Source: an uncultured Duncaniella sp.
Lineage (GTDB): Bacteria > Bacteroidota > Bacteroidia > Bacteroidales > Muribaculaceae
Assembly (NCBI GenBank): GCA_910577255.1
Contig: CAJTMH010000007.1
Coordinates: 1 to 64,000 of the forward strand
Length of the DNA: 64,000 nucleotides
Direction of reading: 5' to 3'
In this document: positions 1 through 8,640 of the stretch, piece after piece
How the letters are laid out: the number at the start of each line of letters is the position of its first letter
How positions within the stretch are numbered: position 1 is the first letter of the stretch
Program-made: the position numbers and the translations under genes
Notes under the pieces: generated by a model
What the model was told of the DNA's origin: nothing
The model's input: the letters and a program-made list of their open reading frames with translations, nothing else
Database searches by the model: none

Positions 1-43
1 TTGGTTGACACCATTTGCACGTAATATGCACGTAGAATAAAAT

Positions 44-88
44 AAAAGCGAGATAACTGTTGAATTTTCAATAAGTTATCTCGCTTTT
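44..88. terminator. Perfect 15-bp hairpin at left edge, probable terminator
   Basis: A 15-bp perfect inverted repeat (44-58 and 74-88) with a 15-nt loop is bordered by an A-run on the left and a T-run on the right, so it could end transcripts from either side. It probably closes a gene lying left of the window. Confidence 0.7.
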
Positions 89-258
89 GTGGTGCCCAGA
101 ACAGCGACACGAAATATGCTTAATAAGTTCCCAAATGTATCTATATGAAACCATCGCAAATCTAATTCTATATTACTATTACACAAGCTATTATAAGCAA
201 GAAATAGCATCCGGGACGAGTGTGGCTACGACACATTTCAGAGACTATGAAAGCATTT

Positions 259-280
259 CGGTAGACAAACGGTAGACAAA
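259..280. repeat. Tandem 11-bp direct repeat upstream of integrase
   Basis: The 11-mer CGGTAGACAAA occurs twice head to tail (259-269 and 270-280), and a partial TTTGGTAG follows at 283-290. Short direct repeats just upstream of a tyrosine recombinase are often its arm or core binding sites. That role is inferred; the element boundary itself cannot be fixed from one end. Confidence 0.5.
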
Positions 281-282
281 AA

Positions 283-314
283 TTTGGTAGTCTCGGGAAA
301 TTTTGCTAACTTTG
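283..314 (+). promoter_or_regulatory. Bacteroidales-type promoter of the integrase gene
   Basis: A -33 TTTG (283-286), 20 bp, then a -7 box TAACTTTG (307-314) match the known Bacteroides promoter form. Transcription would start near 321 and leave a leader of about 85 nt. The -33 box lies directly beside the 11-bp repeats, so recombinase binding there could repress the gene. Confidence 0.7.
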
Positions 315-405
315 ATATAGGAAGATGAAGTGTTAAAATAGGGGTTCGCCTGTGAAACCTTTGTCTCTCTCCTAAAGTACCGTTCACACACAACTCCTTA
401 AGCAC

Positions 406-1836
406 ATGGCAACTATCAAACGAACATTGTCATCCAAAGTGGATGCAAATAACAAATCGGAGATTATGCTGCGCCTGACCGTAGGACGAGGATTGCAATT
501 TCGTCTTCGCAGCTCTCTTTTTATTGAAGCAGAGCGATTCAATAATGGCACCTTTGCCAAGACTCGCCCTGGAAGCGCACTGTTCAATGAAATATATCGG
601 ATAGAGAAGACTCTAAAAAGTATCGAGGTGCTACTTTTCGATATATGTCAGACCGAGCCAGTCGCTTCATTGACAAAAGAGAGCCTTCAGCAGCGACTGT
701 TCGCATTCATCAAACAGTCGGATTCAGATGGAATCGAACCATCTGATGCAGAATCAACGTCTCTAGTGAAACACCGTGGACGCAAACCCAAAGGTGAAAA
801 CGCGAACGAGCAATCACAAAAGAGCCTTGATTTCTTTGAAACCCTCGACCGCTTCATAGAACTGAGGAGTATTTCTATATGGCGAAAAAAACGCTATGAG
901 GTGCTCATGCGCGCTCTTCGTCGTTTTGAAATGTACCGTAGAATCAAACGTAGAAAAGAATACGAACTCACCCTTGATGGGTTTACGGTTGATGATCTAA
1001 ATGATTTCGAGGCTTTCCTTAGAAAAGAGGATGAGTTGTATGACAAATACCCTAAAATCTACGAAGCGTATCCGTCAGACACACGAAAGACTAGAAGAAA
1101 GCCTAAGCCTTTGCCAAAAGGTGATAATACGATTATTAATCTGTTTGCCTGCTTCCGATCCTTTTATAAGGACTGTGTCGAACAGGAGCTAACTACCAAC
1201 CAACCGTTTGCCAAGTATAAAGGCTCAACGGTAGAACATTACGGAACTCCCTATTACATAACCTTGGAGGAGCGCAATATCATTGCTGAACATGATTTTT
1301 CCCAAAGCAAATCATTGGAAACTCAAAGAGACATATTCATATTTCATACACTTATAGGATGCCGTGTTTCAGACCTTTACCGACTTACCGAAAATGATGT
1401 CATAAACGGCGCCGTAGAATACATAGCACAGAAAACGCTCAAAGACCGTGCAACCACCATCAGAGTTCCACTCAATCAGAGAGGTCTTGACCTTATTGAG
1501 AAATACAGAGGCATAGACCCTCAAGGAAGGCTGTTCCCGTTCATCAGTCAGCAGAAATATAACAAGGCCATAAAGAGCATATTTACAATATGTGGAATAA
1601 CCCGCATGGTAACAATCCTGAACGCAGCTACAGGTAAGGAGGAAAAGAGACCTTTGAATGAGCTTGCAAGCAGTCACTTAGCCCGCAGGACATTCGTAGG
1701 AAACCTTTATAAGAAGGTGAAAGATCCAAATCTGGTAGGATCTTTGAGTGGTCACAAAGAAGGAAGTCGGGCTTTCGCTCGTTATAGAGACATTGACGAA
1801 GACCTAAAGAAGGAACTTATTGGCTTCTTGGATTGA
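406..1836 (+). CDS. int: Tyrosine recombinase / integrase of the mobile element
   Basis: A site-specific recombinase of the phage-integrase family, expected to insert and excise the element through a 3'-phosphotyrosine intermediate. The 476-residue protein has an N-terminal arm-binding part, a SAM-like core-binding domain (about 140-270) and a C-terminal catalytic domain. The full catalytic set can be read: Arg320 (in GCRVSDLYRL), His424 and Arg427 (in SHLARRTF), His450 (in LSGHKEG) and the nucleophile Tyr460. It therefore looks active. It stands alone, with its own promoter at 283-314 and a terminator at 1859-1899. The length and layout fit Bacteroidetes conjugative-transposon integrases. 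Confidence 0.93.
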   Translation: MATIKRTLSSKVDANNKSEIMLRLTVGRGLQFRLRSSLFIEAERFNNGTFAKTRPGSALFNEIYRIEKTLKSIEVLLFDICQTEPVASLTKESLQQRLFAFIKQSDSDGIEPSDAESTSLVKHRGRKPKGENANEQSQKSLDFFETLDRFIELRSISIWRKKRYEVLMRALRRFEMYRRIKRRKEYELTLDGFTVDDLNDFEAFLRKEDELYDKYPKIYEAYPSDTRKTRRKPKPLPKGDNTIINLFACFRSFYKDCVEQELTTNQPFAKYKGSTVEHYGTPYYITLEERNIIAEHDFSQSKSLETQRDIFIFHTLIGCRVSDLYRLTENDVINGAVEYIAQKTLKDRATTIRVPLNQRGLDLIEKYRGIDPQGRLFPFISQQKYNKAIKSIFTICGITRMVTILNAATGKEEKRPLNELASSHLARRTFVGNLYKKVKDPNLVGSLSGHKEGSRAFARYRDIDEDLKKELIGFLD

Positions 1837-1858
1837 TAGTTAATGCTAACTACAGACA

Positions 1859-1899
1859 ATAGAAACCTCTGTTTACGTAGCGGCGGTTTCTATTTTTTG
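1859..1899 (+). terminator. Rho-independent terminator of integrase gene
   Basis: A 9-bp stem (ATAGAAACC 1859-1867 with GGTTTCTAT 1885-1893) is followed by TTTTT, 23 bp after the integrase stop codon. Confidence 0.8.
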
Positions 1900-2650
1900 T
1901 ATCCCACATTTAGTTCTGCATTTGGTTCCGCATTTCATCCCACATCTCATTCTGCTTAGCATATGCTTCTGTTCTGGACAGCGGATAGGACTTTTATACC
2001 ATCAGATATAGTTACATTTTTAGTATCATCGCTCACATCATTCGGCTTGCCACATGCCACTTCGTATGGGCTAGCCCCTGGGCTTTCCATTTTGGACTTC
2101 ATTAACTTCGTCTTATCCTCCATGTTGAGAGTGAGAATATGGCTGCTCAACGATGCTATGTTCTTGCTGACGGTCATCCATTCTTATCTCGATGTTGCTG
2201 GTTACGGAGTCTCACCTTTCATGATTGTTACATTGGTCCTTTCAGCGACATACATAGTTGGTGAAGTCTGATTGAACCACAGATGACTTGGTTCTTTGCG
2301 ACATTGTTGGATATTGTGGGCTACAGACATGGTGTTGGCTTTTCAAGGCTGTTGGCTATACGGCTGAGACTGGCGTCCCCGTGAAATCGTTTTCTATGTC
2401 TGATTTTATGACCGAAGCAAGAGCCAATGATTTTACTGCGCAAAGGTTGTATGCTGCGACATCGGGGATGCCCTGTGGTCACTTCTGTTGGTCGTTCTGC
2501 CAATGAACGTGGCAAAAATCTTCCTTACCATAGGTTCTCTACGTTCTCTTATGGAAAGAGTATTATTCCCCACAACCTTTGGCTGCCACAGAAGCCGCAC
2601 ACCCTGGAATGCACATAAAATTATTTTACTAACTTCTAAAAATCATCGAC
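1900..2650. other. 750-bp stretch without a convincing gene
   Basis: Open frames exist on both strands (for example 1956-2177 minus and 1963-2271 plus), but none has a recognisable domain, promoter or ribosome-binding context. The minus frame is hydrophilic and gene-like in composition (MEDKTKLMKSKM), so this may be the decayed remains of a small gene. The stretch also serves as the leader region of the SSB-like gene at 2651. Confidence 0.5.
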
Positions 2651-3046
2651 ATGAAAAAGATTGAAAACACTTTCAGCCTCAGCGGTTATGTAGCAAACGA
2701 CGCCCAGATCCGCCAGTTCGACACCGCATCGGTAGCCCGCTTCGCTATCTCCGTGAGCCGCTCAGAAAAGAACCAGTCCGGCGAGAACGCCTACAAATCA
2801 GCCCTTATCAACATAGAGGCTTGGCGCAAGAACGAAAGCACCGAAAGTTTCGGACTCCTCAAGAAAGGTGAGCTTGTCACCGTAACCGGCTACTTCAAAC
2901 CCGAGGAATGGGTTTCGACCGACGGCAAGAAGAACCAGCGTGTCATTCTGGTTGCGACCAAGTTTCACCTCACTCCCAACGTGGAGGAAACTTCTGAGAC
3001 ACCAGCCAAGAAAGCTCCAAAAAAATTTAAGAAGAAAGCCGCCTAG
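2651..3046 (+). CDS. SSB-like OB-fold single-stranded DNA-binding protein
   Basis: A 131-residue protein with the pattern of element-encoded SSB relatives. An N-terminal OB fold starts with NTFSLSGYVANDAQIRQF, continues through VARFAISVSRSEKNQSG and ends near GELVTVTGYFKPEEWVSTDG. A lysine-rich tail (KKAPKKFKKKAA) follows in place of the acidic tail typical of housekeeping SSB. By family it would coat single-stranded DNA during transfer or replication. It is related to the second copy at 8641 (shared KPxEWxxxDG...NRxI motif). A short terminator lies 20 bp downstream. Confidence 0.8.
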   Translation: MKKIENTFSLSGYVANDAQIRQFDTASVARFAISVSRSEKNQSGENAYKSALINIEAWRKNESTESFGLLKKGELVTVTGYFKPEEWVSTDGKKNQRVILVATKFHLTPNVEETSETPAKKAPKKFKKKAA

Positions 3047-3066
3047 GACTTCTTCATCTCAAAGAG

Positions 3067-3093
3067 AGCGGCCCACGGGTCGCTTTTCTTTTG
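3067..3093 (+). terminator. Terminator after first SSB-like gene
   Basis: An 8-bp stem with one mismatch (AGCGGCCC with GGGTCGCT) and a 2-nt loop is followed by TTTTCTTTT. Confidence 0.7.
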
Positions 3094-3134
3094 TTCGCTA
3101 TATTCGTTAGGCCGGTTGTAATTCATTCTCTCCA

Positions 3135-3382
3135 TTTTTTAATGCTCCGCCCCAACCCGGATGCCCACGCGAATTATTTTGTAGAAAGACTTGGCAACCC
3201 AGGCTGCGCTTCGGTCGTCAAGACACTCTGTCTAAAAAGAGAGCCGGACAAATCCTCTCGATCTTGGTTTCGGGGAGGCATAGATTCTCATACGGTCATT
3301 TATGACTCCCCTTTTCGCTTCGCCGTGATGAATTGTCCTTTAGTGGCTCTCTGGTAATTCGCACTGAAGCATCCTCCCACCC
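3135..3382. repeat. Diverged 250-bp repeat, copy A (left of AbiE)
   Basis: About 248 bp that recur in the same orientation at 5636-5884, with roughly 85 percent identity by eye. Both copies keep a nested stem: here AGAGAGCC (3238-3245) and GGACAA (3246-3251) pair with TTGTCC (3333-3338) and GGCTCTCT (3345-3352). No shared reading frame is evident. The copies flank the AbiE pair, so this may be a structured RNA, a recombination relic or both. Confidence 0.75.
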
Positions 3383-3520
3383 AAATGAATTACTTTTATA
3401 AGTCAGACGTAGCTCACTCCTAGCGCAGAATGCGCCATCTATCGTGAGTCAGTAGAATCTCTGTCTAGAGGATTGATGTAATTGCCAAATACTCAATCAA
3501 ATTACCTCTAGTCTAAACCT

Positions 3521-4600
3521 TTAATTCTGAGAACCATCACTCAACAAATCATCAATCTTCTTCCAATAGAAGAAAGCCTTTGCATTTGCCTTCTTGAGTT
3601 TATTTAATTTTGTCGTCAATACAGAACCAATAGAATCATCTTTCGATAATATTGCCGGATCATATTTCTCAATTTGAGAGACTCCTTTTTCAATACAGGT
3701 TGCCACATAGGCTGCCTTCGCAGAATCCACAATAGCATCTTCTATGAAGTATTTGTTCTCATATATGAAGCTGCCAAGCCTTTTAATACCATCCTGCAGG
3801 AGATGGAAATCACCAAGACCTTCAGCGCCTCTCGTGGCGAGGTGGAGAGCTGTTTTGCGAATATCATCAAAAATTATGGTGCGATCTTTACCAAGTCCCC
3901 TATATCCTAACTCGACCAAAGCAATACTATCGAAAGACTGCGCTGTTATTTCAAGGTCTTCCACGACATCGAACAATCTTCCGATATCGTAAACCTGTTT
4001 CATAATTTCAGTTGCACGGGATTCTCCATTCTTGTAATATGGTATACCTGTGGTATTTGGGGCGAAAGCGGTAAGTTTATCACCAAGTATATCTCCAACT
4101 GACGGAACACGGACAAAAGCCGGTTTATCTTCAATTTCAATGAAATTGTTTTGGATTTCTATTTGATTGATCTGATGATAGTGAGCATCCTCATACAAAA
4201 CATCAAGTAGAATGTACGATTCCTGATTGGTCTTGTCTGTATATGCTATCTGATAAAAGAATTTGGAATGACTTTTGGGTATATCCTTTCCCGCTTGTTT
4301 TCTTTCAATGAGTTCGACCCTCTTGAAGCCGAAATCAGTGATTGCGCTCAAGTACTTCTCGATATTTGTTCCTGGTGGACAGATAATATCAATATCAATC
4401 GACAATCTTCTGGTAGCGTTGCCGAGCATAAGACAGACGCTGGTCCCACCCTTAAAAATATATGGGCATCCTGAACGAGCTAGCATGTCCAGGAGAGAAT
4501 AGGCCCTGATTACCTTTTCGATTATTCCAAGGTCGTTATATTTATACTTGCGGGACATCGACTGATACCAATCCCTTGTAAAGCATTCTTTCTTTATCAT
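3521..4600 (-). CDS. abiEii: AbiEii-family nucleotidyltransferase toxin
   Basis: The toxin half of a type IV toxin-antitoxin (abortive infection) system. Members of this nucleotidyltransferase family (AbiEii/AbiGii, formerly DUF1814) block growth by adding nucleotides to RNA targets such as tRNA. The 359-residue protein shows the fold signature near its N-terminus: FKGGTSVCLML followed by RRLSIDIDI, where the D-x-D pair binds metal. A further conserved stretch, GDILGDKLTAFAPNTTG, lies in the middle. Its ATG overlaps the antitoxin stop by one base (TAATG), so the two are translationally coupled, antitoxin first, as usual for AbiE. Confidence 0.9.
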   Translation of the reverse strand: MIKKECFTRDWYQSMSRKYKYNDLGIIEKVIRAYSLLDMLARSGCPYIFKGGTSVCLMLGNATRRLSIDIDIICPPGTNIEKYLSAITDFGFKRVELIERKQAGKDIPKSHSKFFYQIAYTDKTNQESYILLDVLYEDAHYHQINQIEIQNNFIEIEDKPAFVRVPSVGDILGDKLTAFAPNTTGIPYYKNGESRATEIMKQVYDIGRLFDVVEDLEITAQSFDSIALVELGYRGLGKDRTIIFDDIRKTALHLATRGAEGLGDFHLLQDGIKRLGSFIYENKYFIEDAIVDSAKAAYVATCIEKGVSQIEKYDPAILSKDDSIGSVLTTKLNKLKKANAKAFFYWKKIDDLLSDGSQN

Positions 4601-5325
4601 TACTCTATCTCTTTTATCGCATCGGCTACTTTATCTTTCGCATTGCGGCGTGAAGCGTAACGCAACATGTTTGTTCGGTTCAATGAGAATCTTCCAAGGG
4701 CATTTTCTAACATATAATGCCATTCGATTCCATGCAAGTAATCAAGGTCGTCATCACATACAATATCAACCAATATCTTTTCAAGTTTAGGGGTTTTGAC
4801 TCCCTTGTATTCAATTAAAGGCGATTCAGTGATGAGAGGCTTGACTATCAACACATTCGCATCAAGATCAACGTTATCATACACGAAGTCCTTATCTGGA
4901 TTCAGATAAACAGTATATCCTTCCTTTTTCAGAAAATGGAACACCGCTTCCGTAGCTTCGCGGTCTACTTCTATATAGATGGCATTGTTGGAGGACAAGT
5001 GATGCTGGAAGTCAGATAAATTCTGGCCATCAAATATGCTTGTCGTTAATAGTGGGAAAGCTTTCTGAATTTTGCTCCCCACTTTTAATGCTTCTGATCT
5101 GAGATGCGGTTCATATTCTTTTATAGCAACAGACTTTGTTGTGTAGATGCCTCTACCGAGCTTGAATAGGATCTGATTCTTGACCATTTCACGGAGATAC
5201 CATGAAAGGGTAACTTTTGAGATTTCAAACAATTCGTTCAGATATGTGAATAACTCAGTAAACCGAAATGAATCCCGGTTTTCAGCGAATGTCAGTATTT
5301 CAGCTCTTGTATCAGTCATGAGCAT
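4600..5325 (-). CDS. abiEi: AbiEi-family antitoxin / autorepressor
   Basis: The antitoxin of the AbiE pair, a transcriptional autoregulator with an N-terminal winged helix (about residues 5-60: FRFTELFTYLNELFEISKVT and VKNQILFKLGRGIYTT) and a C-terminal domain that includes EKILVDIVCDDDLDYLHG. The open frame runs back to 5382, but a promoter at 5340-5371 puts the transcript start near 5333, so the ATG at 5325 (MLMTDTRAE) is preferred. The mRNA would then have almost no leader. A 15-bp imperfect inverted repeat covers the -33 region and is the probable binding site. The protein is homologous to the orphan regulator at 9938-10657. Confidence 0.87.
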   Translation of the reverse strand: MLMTDTRAEILTFAENRDSFRFTELFTYLNELFEISKVTLSWYLREMVKNQILFKLGRGIYTTKSVAIKEYEPHLRSEALKVGSKIQKAFPLLTTSIFDGQNLSDFQHHLSSNNAIYIEVDREATEAVFHFLKKEGYTVYLNPDKDFVYDNVDLDANVLIVKPLITESPLIEYKGVKTPKLEKILVDIVCDDDLDYLHGIEWHYMLENALGRFSLNRTNMLRYASRRNAKDKVADAIKEIE

Positions 5326-5339
5326 ATAATTTTCAGGTG

Positions 5340-5393
5340 CAAAGTTAACTAAATAACGGCAAAAATACAAATTATTTGCCATTATATAGTTCA
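5340..5393 (-). promoter_or_regulatory. Promoter and inverted-repeat operator of abiE
   Basis: On the minus strand, a -33 TTTG (5368-5371), 20 bp and a -7 TAACTTTG (5340-5347). Two arms, CTAAATAACGGCAAA (5349-5363) and TTTGCCATTATATAG (5376-5390), form an inverted repeat with 13 of 15 matches that brackets the -33 box. A third related copy, TTTGCCGTTATATAG, lies at 5512-5526. Known AbiEi proteins bind inverted repeats to repress their own operon. Confidence 0.75.
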
Positions 5394-5635
5394 GCCTGGT
5401 TTTCGTTGCCCTTCCAATCTATCCACTTCTACTTATAATTCAGCTAACGTTAGATACTCCGGTATAGTCCAATGAACTGCGGCTAAACAATGGCAAAAGG
5501 TGCGATACTTTGCCGTTATATAGTATTTCTAATACTGCTATAGTACAGTGTGTTATCCCATATTTATTCAGATGCTCCTGGAGATCTTCTTTTATTAGTT
5601 ATATCTGTAAACCCTGATATAATCAGTTCCCTTCA

Positions 5636-5884
5636 TTTCTTAAGATGCTTCGCCGCAGCCTGGATGCCCACGCAAATTATTTTGCAGAGAGACCTGGCGA
5701 CCAAGGCTGCGCTTCGGTCGTCAAGACACTCTGTCCAAAAGGAGAGCCGGACAAATCCTATCGATCTCGGTTTCGGGAGGTCATAGATTTCCATACGGTC
5801 ATTTATGACATCCCTTTTCCTTCGCCGCTATGAATTGTCCTTTAATGGCTCTCTGGTAATTCGCACTGAAGCATCCTCCCACCC
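5636..5884. repeat. Diverged 250-bp repeat, copy B (right of AbiE)
   Basis: The partner of 3135-3382 in the same orientation. The nested stem is kept: GAGAGCC (5742-5748) and GGACAA (5749-5754) pair with TTGTCC (5835-5840) and GGCTCTC (5847-5853), while the loop has diverged. The AbiE operon and its promoter lie between the two copies. Confidence 0.75.
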
Positions 5885-6017
5885 ATAATGCCATTTCTAA
5901 CCATCGTAATATGGTGTAGCCCGGTTATATGTTGTAAGTCTCTGTCATATTAGGATCTTACAATCAATCAGCTCCTTATGCTGCCGTCGCCGTCAGGTTT
6001 TACCGATGCAAATTTCT

Positions 6018-6190
6018 GTCATCGCTGCTTAATTCAACGGTTTGAAGTGCATTTCCGTCAAATTCTTCCTCCTGCAGAGAGTAATTTGTCGAAAAAACCG
6101 TTGCATAAAGCCGGTCTGCGATGACTGTTGATGGCATCATAAAACCCTGAGACGGTTCCGGCTAAAGGAACTGAACGAAAGGGAAAAAAT
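6018..6190 (+). ncRNA. Structured leader L1 of the ParB-like gene
   Basis: The most diverged of five leaders in this window. GTCATCGC (6018-6025) pairs with GCGATGAC (6118-6125). Inside it CAACGGTTT (6035-6043) pairs with AAACCGTTG (6095-6103). A small TGATGGCATCA hairpin follows. The shared 3' module CCCT (6145-6148) / AGGG (6180-6183) encloses a GTTCC/GGAAC hairpin and is followed by AAAAAATAAA. The ParB-like start codon is 45 nt beyond. Confidence 0.6.
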
Positions 6191-6228
6191 AAATACTCAC
6201 AAACATTAACCCATCAAACCAACAAATT

Positions 6229-7923
6229 ATGACTATGACAGAAAATCAATCGGCAGACGGAACAAACATCATCCGAATGGCAGTTGCAGACATTCTGCCG
6301 AGTGCCTACAACCCTCGCAAACGTTTTGACGAGGAAAGCCTTAGAGAACTTGCGGACAGCATACGTCAAAAAGGAGTGCTCCAACCTATCAAAGTCCGTA
6401 GTCTTCCCAACTCGGACAAATACGAAATCGTATTTGGAGAACGCCGATACAGAGCGGCCCAAATTGCAGGACTTAAGGAAATCCCTACGACAATATCGGA
6501 TTATTCCGATGCAGAAGCGGAGGAAATCGCAATCATGGAGAATCTTCAGCGTAAAGATGTCACTCCAATGGAGGAAGCGGACGCATACCAAGGGCTTATT
6601 GACCGTGGACACCATGATGTCGGAACTCTCGCTATCCTTTTCGGAAAGAGTGAAAGCTACATACGCTCACGGCTCAAATTTACCGCTCTTATTCCCGAAA
6701 TAGCGGAACTTATGGAAAGCGAGACTATATCCATAGCGTTTGCAAACGAGATATGCCGTTATGGAGAGGACATTCAGCGTGAGGTCTATGAGCAGCATCT
6801 TGAAAACGAAAGTGGATATAACTGTTGGCGAGGGATGAAAGCGTCAGATGTGGCGAAAGCCATTGAGAGAGACTATACCACAAATCTTGAAAAGTATGAT
6901 TTTGACAAGAGTGTTTGTGCCATGTGCCCCCACAACACCAATCATCTTCTTCTTTTCAGCGAGGAAGGATGCGGCAAATGCACCAACCGCAATTGCCTTG
7001 CCGACAAAATAGCCTCACACATGGTTGATAAGGTTATCAATATCGTAGGAGAAAACCCCAACCTATCAATCTGTCATAATACCTACAATACCAATAACGA
7101 GGTTATCAGCCGACTGGCTGATATGGGATATGAGGTTGACACCGTGGACTATGTGTCACCATATCCGACAGCCCCCAAAGTTCCAATGGCAGAGAACTAT
7201 GATGATAATGCCGAATTTGAAGAAAACCTCAATAAATACGATGAGGAAAAGGCTAAATACGAAGCCTTGTGTGGGAAACTAGATGAAATGCTCAAGGAGG
7301 GAAAAATAACCCTGTATGTTCAAATCCAAAAATCCAATACATCACTTTGTTATGTCTCTCATCGGGAGGGCACAAAGAACGATGTCAATAAACTATCTCA
7401 GATTGAGGAACTAAGCAAGAAAGATGAGCGCAACAAGGAAATAGCGGTTGAAAAAACCATTGCCGACACCAAAAAGAAAATATTGGAGGTTGACATGACA
7501 GCCACAAAATTCTCTGCTGATGAGGAACGTATGGTGTATTTCTTCATGCTCTCGGATCTTCGTAAGGAGCATTACACTGAGGTTGGACTATCTGAAGATA
7601 AGGTCGGTTATCTTTCGGATGGGGATAGACTCGCGATTATAAACAATCTCACAGCCAAGACAAAGGCTATAATCCGCAGAGACTACATCGTTAATAATTT
7701 CAAGAACGCATACCGAGGTAACGCAACTGCCTCAATACTCCATGACTTCGCGAGAAAGCATATGCCCGATGAACTTGCCGATATAGAGAACGGTCACAAT
7801 GAGGTGTACGACAAACGCCACCAACGCATTGAGGAAAAGAAAGCGATGCTTCTAAAGAAACAGCAGTCGGAGGAAACTCACCAAGAAACAGAGAAAACAC
7901 CGGTAGAAGAAACAGCAGCTTGA
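6229..7923 (+). CDS. ParB-like N-terminal domain protein
   Basis: A 564-residue protein with a clear ParB/sulfiredoxin-fold domain at residues 14-115: DILPSAYNPRKRF, GVLQPIKVR and the diagnostic GERRYRAAQ (about 70-78), followed by the ENLQRKDVTPMEEA helix and a helix-turn-helix region (about 125-190). Chromosomal ParB proteins bind parS and hydrolyse CTP; plasmid relatives partition DNA. The second half is not standard ParB: a cysteine-rich stretch (CAMCPHNTN...GCGKCTNRNC, about 226-260) could bind zinc, followed by a long charged helical region. A partner ParA is not seen. Bacteroidetes elements often carry such long ParB-like proteins; a role in element maintenance is inferred. It is preceded by leader L1. 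Confidence 0.85.
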   Translation: MTMTENQSADGTNIIRMAVADILPSAYNPRKRFDEESLRELADSIRQKGVLQPIKVRSLPNSDKYEIVFGERRYRAAQIAGLKEIPTTISDYSDAEAEEIAIMENLQRKDVTPMEEADAYQGLIDRGHHDVGTLAILFGKSESYIRSRLKFTALIPEIAELMESETISIAFANEICRYGEDIQREVYEQHLENESGYNCWRGMKASDVAKAIERDYTTNLEKYDFDKSVCAMCPHNTNHLLLFSEEGCGKCTNRNCLADKIASHMVDKVINIVGENPNLSICHNTYNTNNEVISRLADMGYEVDTVDYVSPYPTAPKVPMAENYDDNAEFEENLNKYDEEKAKYEALCGKLDEMLKEGKITLYVQIQKSNTSLCYVSHREGTKNDVNKLSQIEELSKKDERNKEIAVEKTIADTKKKILEVDMTATKFSADEERMVYFFMLSDLRKEHYTEVGLSEDKVGYLSDGDRLAIINNLTAKTKAIIRRDYIVNNFKNAYRGNATASILHDFARKHMPDELADIENGHNEVYDKRHQRIEEKKAMLLKKQQSEETHQETEKTPVEETAA

Positions 7924-7937
7924 ACAATGCGGACACG

Positions 7938-7970
7938 TTCAATGGGTGGTATTTCATGCCACCCATTGAA
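7938..7970 (+). terminator. 12-bp hairpin after the ParB-like gene
   Basis: A perfect 12-bp stem (7938-7949 with 7959-7970) 15 bp past the stop. The following T-tract is poor, so termination strength is uncertain. Confidence 0.6.
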
Positions 7971-8384
7971 TAATGTCAAAAACATATTTACAATAGCATT
8001 GAACAGACTTTGATGCGGTTAATGTTGGCAACAGGAGCATCCGAAAGATGAGCCTGTTGCTTTGCCATGCTAATTTCCTTTTATAAAATCGCTTTCTCTT
8101 ACTTTATTAAATCTGGATAATACAGAAATGTGATACCAGTTTTATAAGGCATTAAACGTACCTGCTTTATGTCCCATAATAACTATCACCTTAAGGCTCT
8201 CTATCCCTACTGTTACGTTCATCTTACACGTTCGAGTCTTATTTATCCCGTTCAACTCTATAGGAGGTACCGGAAAATCCGGAAGTATTTCATCCATTCT
8301 TTTTCTATCCACACACCCATCGCAGTAATACTATATCTCCGTGATTTATAAGCCCGTTCCATTTATATAACAATCTTGGAGTCA
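7971..8384. other. Gene-free stretch with a symmetric hairpin
   Basis: No supportable gene. At 8028-8060 there is a two-tier hairpin: GCAACAGG pairs with CCTGTTGC, then a symmetric AG/AG internal loop, then CATC with GATG closed by CGAAA. AT-rich TTTATAA and TTTATATA boxes occur at about 8088 and 8361, ahead of leader L2. The frame 8169-8351 has no gene-like features. Confidence 0.45.
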
Positions 8385-8595
8385 TCTCCATTCAGGAATG
8401 GTTGCCATCTATTTTATATCGGCGAAGTTAAGGCCGCGCGTGGATATATCAAGGCCCTGTGGCGCGTGTCACGGCATCACTTGTGTTGCTGTTCCAGCCT
8501 TGTCGTAATCCACTGGCCCCGTCCTTTGATATTTGCCGAAAAAATTGATTAGGCAACCCTACCTAAAAGAACTTAACATAAGGGAAGCAATCAAT
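8385..8595 (+). ncRNA. Structured leader L2 of second SSB-like gene
   Basis: It opens with a CCATTC/GAATGG hairpin (8388-8401), then carries the family box GCGAAGTT (8422-8429), a CCTTGTC segment, and the 3' module CCCT (8557-8560) / AGGG (8581-8584) followed by AAGCAATCAAT. It shares this order with L3, L4 and L5 although most of the sequence differs. Confidence 0.6.
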
Positions 8596-8640
8596 CTACT
8601 TTCAACAAATGTAATATTAACTTTTAGCATTAACGCAATT

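Noticed and set aside
1956..2177. Minus-strand frame with gene-like hydrophilic composition
   Set aside because: No domain, no promoter, no upstream coding context; at most the remains of a gene.
7700..7966. Minus-strand 88-residue frame over the end of the ParB-like gene
   Set aside because: Antisense shadow of a well-supported gene.
8169..8351. Plus-strand 60-residue frame
   Set aside because: Tyr- and Ser-rich read of AT-rich intergenic DNA upstream of leader L2; no start context or homology.
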